DNA of 64,000 nt, from positions 17,751,001 through 17,815,000 of the forward strand of contig NC_053049.1 in the NCBI RefSeq assembly GCF_003473485.1, in the 5' to 3' direction. Positions 55,928 to 64,000 of the stretch are shown in pieces. A program made the position numbers and the translations under genes. The notes beneath the pieces were generated by a model. That model ran no database searches, was not told the DNA's origin, and was given only the letters and a program-made list of their open reading frames with translations. Every line of letters starts with the position of its first letter. Within the stretch, counting starts at the first letter, position 1. This DNA comes from Medicago truncatula (lineage: Eukaryota > Streptophyta > Magnoliopsida > Fabales > Fabaceae).

Positions 55928-56403
55928 AGTGTATGTTCTGTGGTGATAAAAATTGATTTTGAGTGAATTGATTTTGTAAAATTGATTATGATTAAAAGTG
56001 GCTTGGAGATAAAAGTGATTTATATTTGGATACATTTGTGTAAAAGGGAGTTGAACTTTAAATTTGTGTAAAAATCAATTTTAGAATCAAAAGACACAAA
56101 TCCTAGCTTCAATCAGAATCAATTCTACTCGAAAACAATCATACATGTCAAAATCAATTCTACATCTCCATATTCGGTTATGGGTGTATGTTTGGTTCCG
56201 TGGGTGAATTGATTATGTAAATTGATTCTAACTAAAAGTGAGTTGAAGGTAAGGGGGTTTATGTTCGGATACATTTATCTAAACGTGAGTTGAATTATAA
56301 ATTTGTGTAAAAATCAATTCTAGAGCCATAATCAATTTGTGTGTAGCAACCAAACATGCCAGAGTCAATTTTGACCCCCTTTAGAAGAGTAACCAAACAT
56401 ATA
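55928..56403. mobile_element. Two related MITEs in the leader intron
   Basis: Copy A (about 55928-56163) and copy B (56186-56403) share GTGAATTGATT, GGATACATTT.T.TAAA and AATTTGTGTAAAAATCAATT. Copy B has clear inverted ends (TATGTTTGGTT / AACCAAACATA). They lie head to tail about 20 bp apart, so one probably inserted next to the other or the pair arose by duplication. Confidence 0.65.
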
Positions 56404-56650
56404 CTTAAGTAAGCGCTTGTGGTACAAGTACTTATCATATAATTGCTTATGTGTAAGTTGTTTCTATAGCAAAAGATAAAATAAAGTTAAACCTTTTATA
56501 TATTAGATATAAGTTGTATTCATTAGCTATACCGTAGGGTTTATGGAAGTAAGCTGAAAATAGTTTATAGATATGTCATAACCTGTTTCTTTAAGTTCTC
56601 GTAAACAGTCTCACAATGCTTATACTAGTAGATAAGTTCAAATAAGTTGA
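56404..56650. mobile_element. MITE fragment, same family as in GPT intron 1
   Basis: Shared phrases with 31787-32065 include ACTAGTAGATAAGTTCAAATAA and GTTGATCCAAA at the right end. The left end (AAGTAAGCGCTTGTGGTACAAG) is diverged. Confidence 0.45.
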
Positions 56651-56784
56651 TCCAAAAAGAAATGAGGTGATGAGATGACACTAAATCACTGTTTTTTTGT
56701 AGTGATACTGATATATGGTTTTGTGCATATTGCATAGGATAAGCAGCTGAAGAGGAATCGTTTGGAGTAAATACATTGGAGAAA

Positions 56785-59700
56785 ATGAAGTACGTTTTGG
56801 TGACTGGTGGAGTTGTTAGTGGACTTGGCAAAGGAGTGACTGCTAGCAGCATTGGAGTACTCCTTCAGGCTTGTGGCTTTCGAGTTACCTCTATCAAAAT
56901 TGGTATTCTTCCCCCCTTAGAATTGTATTCTCACTCTTTTTTCTTCTTCTTCCTTTTGATAAACATTTGGTTTAACAATTTACTAGGGTTGCAATGCAAA
57001 TTACTAGGGTTGGTTGCATTTTTATGTATCTTAGTTAGTATGAAGGAAAGGATGTATTTCTCTTTTTGAGCTGATAAAGTCGGTTGGTATGAAGGAGAGG
57101 ATCTGTTTGCTCCTTTTGAGCCGATAAAGTCGGTAGAAACTTGGCCTGTTTGGTTTAACAATTTATTTATTTTATTTATGTTCTATTGTGTTTTTGCTTT
57201 TGATTACGAAATTATTTGTTTACATTTTGTCCCTGTTTTCGAATATTTGTATAGGAAATAGTGAAAACTCACACAATATACATGTTTTTGAATACAATAA
57301 ACAAGTGTCGTCAAATAACAGCTATAGCACTATTGCATAGCGAAATTTTGACAAAACGCTGTTGTTCCTCCTCCGTACGCAATTTACTGCAAAACATTGT
57401 GAAATAACTGCTATAGTACTGTAGTATATCAGTATTTGAAAGGAAAAAAAAAAACCACTATTTTCCGCAATCTGCAATTGACAACATTGCAAGAAACATT
57501 GAAAATAAGGTGACAGATTGACAGTTTTATAATTAAAACGAAAATAGAATGTTTTTGAATCAGAAAAGTCTTATTACTTGTGAAACTAATCTTTTGCAAA
57601 ACAATCCTATTTATTAGTAATTATTTTAGTTGTATTAAAATGTAAACTTTCTGTTATTTGCAGATCCCTACCTGAACACTGATGCAGGGACAATGTCTCC
57701 TTTTGAGCATGGGGAGGTGTTTGTGTTAGATGATGGTGGTGAGGTAAATATACTAGTCAACCTTCTATTTTTTTCTGTCATGGGATGAATCTTATTTGTT
57801 CCTTTCAGGCATTAAGTTGGTGACTTGAGATTGTAGAATTCCAATTTTTGATAATGTGGCATCAGCCATTTTAATGTGAAACTCAACTTAATGTGTTTGA
57901 TTTTGCAGCTCATTTGAACATGTTGCTTTATTTGTTCTAAGGTCACAATAGTAGTTTGTTTAGTTATAATGGTAATAGCATTCCCTTTTTACTCATGTTC
58001 TATTTTCAAATTTTTTTCTTGGTTGAAGGTTGACCTTGATCTTGGAAACTATGAACGTTTCTTGGACATCAAATTAACCCGCGACAATAATATCACAACT
58101 GGAAAAATTTATCAGGTGGACAGAACATTTGTTTCTTCTAATTAACTGTTTTATTTTTATTTTGTCTTCCTTTACTAAGAGCGCCTTCGGTTTCTTAATT
58201 TTGGTTATTGTTTTGAATGCGTAATAGTCTGTTGTTGAGAAGGAAAGAAGAGGAGATTATCTTGGCAAAACTGTCCAGGTATGTTTAGTGGTTCTGATTT
58301 TTCCTTCCGAATCTATTTGTTATGGTTGTTTGTCCCTTGGTTTTGAATTTTGATTACCTTCGCTGTATTTGTAGGTTGTTCCACACATCACAGATGCTAT
58401 CCAAGAGTGGATAGAACGTGTAGCACAAGTACCGGTTGATGGAAAAGAAGGCCCTGCTGATGTTTGTGTCATTGAATTGGGTGGAACTATAGGTAAATTA
58501 TTATTTTTCCAACAAATTCTAATACTTAGTAGAGTTTAGTGATGATGCATTGTTAGTGTAAATTAGTTTAACAGCACCAACCGATGAGAACTCACTATAT
58601 CGCCACATAAATCCACTTTGTAACCACATTTTAAAATTAACTGCAACATACTTGATTCTCATTGGACGTCAGTGTAAAATTAGTTTACACTGACGACACA
58701 TGTCCTCTTTTTTCTAAATGCCGAGGTTGAATTTGATTTTCAGTACTTTCCGAATAAGAAAATCAGGCTTGTTCTACTTGACAAACATTAAACATGAAGT
58801 CTTTATTTTAGTAGTAATCTAGAGTGCTAATATAAAATGATTTTACTTTGATGTAGGGGACATCGAGTCGATGCCCTTTATTGAAGCACTTGGCCAATTT
58901 TCGTACCGCGTAGGTAATGTTTGTCATACCTGAGACCTTATAGTATACTGAATTATATCAACATATTTTGGTTGGCTGTTCTTTTGCTAAGGAATCTTAT
59001 CTAATTGTTTATTTATTTTTCTAGGCCCTAGCAACTTCTGTTTGGTTCATGTTAGCCTCGTGCCTGTTCTTAATGTTGTTGGTGAACAGGTACACTGCAA
59101 ACTGTATTCTATCAATGGACATTGTAATTTAATAGTATATTTTTGGTTTTTCTTACTAATTCAGAATCTTTATCTACAGAAAACAAAACCAACCCAGCAC
59201 AGTGTCCGTCAACTTAGAGGGTTAGGGTTGATCCCAAATCTTCTTGCTTGTCGCAGTTCAAAGGTCTGTCTCTTTATCTTTGGTTTTTCTTTTCAGCACT
59301 GTTGGTTCTCAGTAATAATATGATTGAATATTTGTATTTGTTCCTTACCAGGAACTTGATGATAATGTCAAGGGAAAACTCTCTCAATTTTGTCATGTGC
59401 CGGTAACTGATACAAAATAACTTCAAGACTTATTCACTTCACTTATTCTTAAAGCCTTATGTATACATATATTCTCAATGCAAACTTATGCATCTGCAGT
59501 TATCAAACATACTCACTCTCTGTGATGTTCCAAATATCTGGCACATTCCTTTGCTGTTAAGAGTAAGTAATTCTATGATACTTTGTGAAACTTCTTTCTA
59601 ATATCTCTTTTGCCTAGATAGTTGAATTGAATATTTTTTTTATGTCATGTGATTCATATATTAACTAGAAGTTTTTCTTTTGATATTGTTTTGTTATAAA

Positions 59701-61372
59701 TAGGACCAGAAGGCACATGAGGCAATCCTGAAAACATTAAACCTCCAAGGGTTTGTTTGACAAACTCATTCTTGTTTTGGTGTAATCTTCATTTATCCCT
59801 ACCCCCATAAAGAAATCCTTATCTCGTTGTGTTGATTTTCAGAGATTTTATTGTTAGTTATGACACTAGTTACCTTAAAAAATGATTGGCTTCGAACTGA
59901 TTTGATTATTATTTGCAGTGTTGCCACAGAGCCTGATTTTAAGGCGTGGATCACTACTACAAAAGTTTATCACAAATTTCATGAATCTGTAGGTTTTTAA
60001 ATTTCTGATATATCATTTAAAAATTATAATACGGTACTAGATATTCACCTTGCCGAACAGTGCTATCTATTGACCTCGTACCTATTATGTTCTTCACAGG
60101 TTAGAATTGCAATGGTGGGAAAATATACTGGCCTTTCAGATGCATATCTTTCTGTATTGAAGGTGCATTACTCATCAATAATTCTTTTTTTTTTCTTTCA
60201 TTCTCAGCAACTTGCAGTTTTAGTAGTTGATTTTGTTAAGAAAAGGCAGCGTGAGATTTCTCATCTAAAATAGTATGGTGGCCAATACACCATCTTTATT
60301 TTGTTTCTCATGTAATAGTTTAATCAGGAGTTTATTGATTTCGGTGCTGCTTCTATTATCTCGAGTTTAGATACACTTAGGATTGTTGATATGTGCCAAT
60401 ATCATTAGTACCGAGTATCTGACTAGTTGCAATTCTTATGCATGAAAACCTGAATTTTATCCAAATTTCAGGGATACTTGTGATGAATTTTTCTTTGCTG
60501 TTTAAAGTTGAAACCAAATAGATATTTATAAGTGTACACACACGTTGTTACTGTCATAGTCAAAGGGTAGTCAAGGGAACGGATTAAGTGACTGATTAAG
60601 CGACTCTGACCAAGTTTGTTGTGAGGATAGGCCAGTGAGGTTCTATTCTTGAAAATGCATATAATAATTCACAAATGATTTATATGGATGCCTTTGGGCG
60701 TGTACTGTGTGTAATATGATATGCTTAATTGAAACATCATATATAATTGGTCTTTTGTGCAGGCACTTCTGCACGCTTCTGTTGCTTGCAACCGCAAGCT
60801 AGTTGTGGACTGGGTTCCTGCTGGGGATCTTGAAGATGATACCTTGAAAGAGGTATCTTTCTACTATTGTTTCTGCAAATGTTAGTTAACTGTTTTGTTT
60901 TACTTTATTCCAAGCCTCTGATGATTAATTTACTGTTTGCAGAATCCTGATGCATATAAAGCTGCTTGGAGTCTTTTAGAGGTTTTTTATTCTTTTCTAC
61001 TGTTTGAACTTTTATGCACTAAATGCATTTCCTCACTTTTCTTCTGTTAATACTACACCGACATAATTGTATTTGAATGTGATATTGTATCCTCAGATGT
61101 TACCTAATAGGGTTTTCATTGCAGGGTGCTAATGGAATTCTAGTTCCAGGAGGTTTTGGTGACAGAGGAGTGCAAGGGAAAACTCTTGCTGCTAAGTATG
61201 CTCGAGAAAACAATGTTCCGTTTCTGGGCATTTGCTTGGGGATGCAAATTGCTGTCGTTGAATTTGCAAGATCTGTTCTGGGTCTTCACGGTGCTAATAG
61301 CACTGAATTTGATCCCGAAACCAAAAACCCGTGTGTGATATTTATGCCTGAAGTATGTTTGCTGATTCTCCC

Positions 61373-61408
<36 letters not shown>

Positions 61409-63234
61409 AGTTACGGCTTGATAATGTTATTCATTATAGTTTAGAATTTAATTAAACTGGTTTTCCATTGATAGGGTTCAAAGACACATATGGGTGGAAC
61501 CATGCGTCTTGGTTCAAGGAGAACTTACTTTCAGGTTGCTGACTGCAAATCAGCCAAGTTGTAAGAATCAAAAACTAAACTCCAGTTTATTGGTACATAT
61601 ACAAACATGTTGCATATGTTATCATCTATTGAGGTGCACTTGCATTTAAATTTATGTGAAAATATCTCTTAATCATTAATTTAATGCAACAAGATGATTC
61701 ATTTTTCACATGTATAATAAAAAATCAATTTAAAATGTGTTATGGATCTTCACGAGACATCTATATCTCATTTGTGATGCTATACTTTTTAATTTTGGGC
61801 AGGTATGGGAATGCAAGTTTTATCGATGAGCGACATCGCCATAGATACGAGGTAAGTAGTGTTTTCATGCAAAAAGCTTTGTTTATGCGAAAAAATCAAC
61901 ATTGTTCATGTACAATGGCGGTTGAACTGTTCAGGTTAATCCTGACATGATATCACAACTTGAGACTGCTGGTCTAACTTTTGTTGGCAAAGACGAAACT
62001 GGGAGGCGAATGGAGGTCTGTGTATTTGCATGAAGTTGAAATTTGAAAATCTTTTATCGTCGATCTTGAGACCGACCATTTATAACTAATTTTTTTATTG
62101 TAATTGTGTCCTCCATGATACAATTGCAGATAGTTGAAATGCGTGGTCATCCTTTCTTTATCGGTGCTCAGTTTCACCCTGAGTTCAAGTCGAGACCAGG
62201 GAAACCTTCTCCACTATTCTCAGGTATTTTTCTTTCAAAGCTATTCCGTGTCACGTTTCATTCTCCTAGTTCATGCCTTTGTAATCCCCTCACCTTTTTC
62301 GTCAGTTGTTAAATGCGATGCTTCCATTTTTTATGTTTTCTACACATCTATACATGTATCTTATCCTGTCTTTTCTACTTTGATGGAATGATCACTGATT
62401 TGTACCACACTTAGCTTAGAGCCCATTTGTGATTCTGGTATTCAATAATTTAGAGATTATGTTTTAGATATTTTTAAGAAAAGCAAAATCTATTTAATTT
62501 TTGTTTACTGTAATGAAAATCACGTTTTTTTTTTTTTGTTTAGAAAAGTTATCCATCAAAAATGATTTTCAAGAGATGTTTCATTAAACAACTTCACATC
62601 TGAAGCAGTTTTTAGTCTCTTTCAGATTCTCGTTTTTTCTTCAAACTTATTTTTTTAGAAAGTTGTAACAAATGCATGAAAACTGCTTCTTATCATTTAT
62701 TTATTTTCTTTAAAAAAGTGATTCTTATAAAAAAAAAACTGACAAACTGATAAGGTCATTTAAAAATTGTTTGCATTCACAAATTTTAATGTCTTATATT
62801 GAGGTAGAATTTTTCACATGCTTGTGTCACATAAGTATGTAACATGAAGAATCTGTATTCCCTAGATTTGGATGGTTGGTCAATTTTCTTTACTTAATAA
62901 TGCCAAGTATTAAAATATGGTCATTAAGGTGCAATTGTTAATATTTCTTCGAATACCTTTCATGTACTTCGTTGAATTGTATAATCTTTTTTGTTGTTTT
63001 GATATTTTAATTTGGTTCCATCGATACACACTAAATGAATACCTTATTGTAACAACAGGATTAATAGAAGCAGCATGTAAGAGGACAGTTGTGTCAAATA
63101 ACAAAGGAAATGCAAATTTAACCAATGGAGTACATGAATCAGACTCTACAACTTCGAAAGCACAAAATGCAAATGGGTTCAAATCTTCCAATGGTTCTGC
63201 AAATGGTGCAAGTCCTAATGGCAACGGTGTTTAA
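56785..63234 (+). CDS. CTPS: CTP synthase
   Basis: Makes CTP from UTP, ATP and glutamine in the cytosol, the last step of pyrimidine nucleotide synthesis. The 21 exons are 56785-56902, 57664-57743, 58029-58115, 58228-58278, 58375-58492, 58857-58913, 59025-59089, 59180-59263, 59352-59402, 59500-59562, 59704-59750, 59919-59988, 60100-60162, 60763-60852, 60943-60981, 61125-61352, 61475-61560, 61803-61851, 61935-62015, 62130-62223 and 63059-63234. They sum to 1797 nt (598 residues) in frame. The synthetase domain starts [17 protein letters not shown] (P-loop) and includes [20 protein letters not shown] and [16 protein letters not shown]. The glutaminase domain has GICLGMQ (Cys398) and FHPEFKS (His525, Glu527). 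After LIEAACKR comes a 50-residue Asn/Ser/Gly-rich tail. All catalytic motifs are present. Confidence 0.96.
57034..57132. repeat. 49-50-bp tandem duplication in CTPS intron 1
   Basis: GTTAGTATGAAGGAAAGGAT ... GAGCTGATAAAGTCG is followed directly by GTTGGTATGAAGGAGAGGAT ... GAGCCGATAAAGTCG. It is intronic and close to the first coding exon. Confidence 0.85.
57290..57500. mobile_element. MITE-like insert in CTPS intron 1
   Basis: The phrase AATAACAGCTATAGCACTAT and the later AATAACTGCTATAGTACTGT form an internal direct repeat. GC-bearing core motifs (GCATAGCGAAATTTTGACAA, AACGCTG) resemble legume hAT-like MITEs. Termini were not established. Confidence 0.3.
58548..58705. mobile_element. MITE in CTPS intron 5
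   Basis: The left end TTGTTAGTGTAAATTAGTTTA and the right end AAATTAGTTTACACTGACG contain the palindromic TAGTGTAAA.TAGTTTA core of a common legume MITE. The left copy is diverged. The insert is about 160 bp and intronic. Confidence 0.55.
61384..61408. repeat. (GT)n microsatellite in CTPS intron 16
   Basis: A perfect GT run of about 25 bases, preceded by a short (TA)n run. Confidence 0.95.
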
Positions 63235-64000
63235 GTGAAATAGGGAGTTTAGTCATCAACCTTTTTAGCTTACAATTGTGCTTTGGTATTCTCCAAACAC
63301 ATTTTTGTCTTTGGTTAGTTTGTACAGTTTCAGTGGTTGGATAGCTAAGTTTGACTCTATCTACATAGCTTTATGTTTCAGCATGAAGCAAATTTTGGGT
63401 GCAACAACTTTTGTTTCTAAGCATATAGGTGAAGCTTATGGATGATATTTTTGTTTTGGTTATTACAGTCGATTAAATAGTGGTTTTTTCCTTGTAATGA
63501 ATGTGATGAATTTTAAAACCATCTCCTTTATACAGGGAAAAAACCACTTTCATTTGACCCCAGTACAAATGACAAATGAACCAAGTTTCAAATTTCTCAC
63601 TTGACAATCGTTAGTAAGATATATGAAACCATCATCGTTTCTGGGCTATCATTCATACACAGCTTGAAAAAGGTGCATGGGTGAATGCAATGTCATTTTT
63701 TGTGTGAAAGGTAAGCGGCAAAGCATCCTGGAAAACCTAAGCTCTAATGATATCAATAAGTGATTGAACCGCTCTAAAAAGTGTCGAACGGCACTTCAGT
63801 TAACCATCGTTCAAGTAAGTTTGGAGAAATTTAAAAAGTGAGGAGAAATTTTCATTTATATTGTGTTATTCGGTCAAAGAAATTATCTATTATCAGCAAT
63901 ATAACAACTGATAAATAAAAAAGCAAGCAAAATTTGACAGCAAACCAAATGCTTCTCAAACAATTTTGGCAAATTCAACTGACAAATAAAAAAGCAAGCA
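63235..64000. other. CTPS 3' flank
   Basis: The first 200-300 bases should be the 3'-untranslated region of CTP synthase. No further gene is supported. Two copies of CTGA(T/C)AAATAAAAAAGCAAGCA lie 71 bp apart at the very end (about 63908 and 63979), and the window may cut a longer repeat. Confidence 0.5.

Overview
The window is AT-rich plant nuclear DNA. It is most likely from a papilionoid legume of the Medicago/Trifolium/pea type. The reasons are the style of gene structure (many short exons with GT-AG introns), a divergent F-box/LRR family that I know from Medicago-like genomes, a SIRE/Maximus-like LTR, tRNA-derived SINEs and several legume-type MITEs. Species assignment is inference. I saw no bacterial or organellar genes, no rRNA and no convincing tRNA gene.

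Layout. 1-4.8 kb: three minus-strand copies of an unrecognised two-exon gene with a mitochondrial-presequence-like N-terminus; all are damaged and an LTR-like segment lies between copies 2 and 3. 5.2-14.7 kb: repeat territory, with a Harbinger-like TIR element, a Helitron-like element carrying an RPA1-like fragment, a LINE 3' end, hAT-like debris and Ty1/copia fragments. 14.7-19.4 kb: two decayed F-box/LRR genes, the second cut by a 94-bp MITE. 19.6-20.0 kb: an intact single-exon EF-hand protein gene on the minus strand. 20.2-23.4 kb: LINE RNase H debris and a SIRE-like LTR. 23.8-25.8 kb: a three-exon GPI-anchored lipid-transfer-protein gene. 26.3-30.8 kb: Helitron-like, MULE and LINE remnants.

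31.2-36.2 kb: a complete 11-exon gene for UDP-GlcNAc:dolichyl-phosphate GlcNAc-1-phosphotransferase, the first step of N-glycan assembly at the ER. 38.9-52.7 kb: a 12-exon auxin response factor-like gene with a truncated architecture and altered DNA-contact residues. Its second intron is 9.8 kb because it holds an L1-type LINE, itself split by a nearly complete Ty1/copia element with 193-bp LTRs and an ATTCC target duplication. 56.8-63.2 kb: a complete 21-exon CTP synthase gene with a spliced 5' leader.

The intact genes (EF-hand, LTPG, GPT, ARF-like, CTP synthase) do not form one pathway; this is ordinary plant gene order diluted by transposons. Exon borders were set by hand from GT-AG sites, reading-frame continuity and recall of the protein families, and the exon lengths sum to open frames. 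I found no clear new biological system. The most interesting points are the ARF-like protein with substituted AuxRE-contact positions, the unrecognised triplicated gene family, and the nested young copia element that lacks an integrase core.
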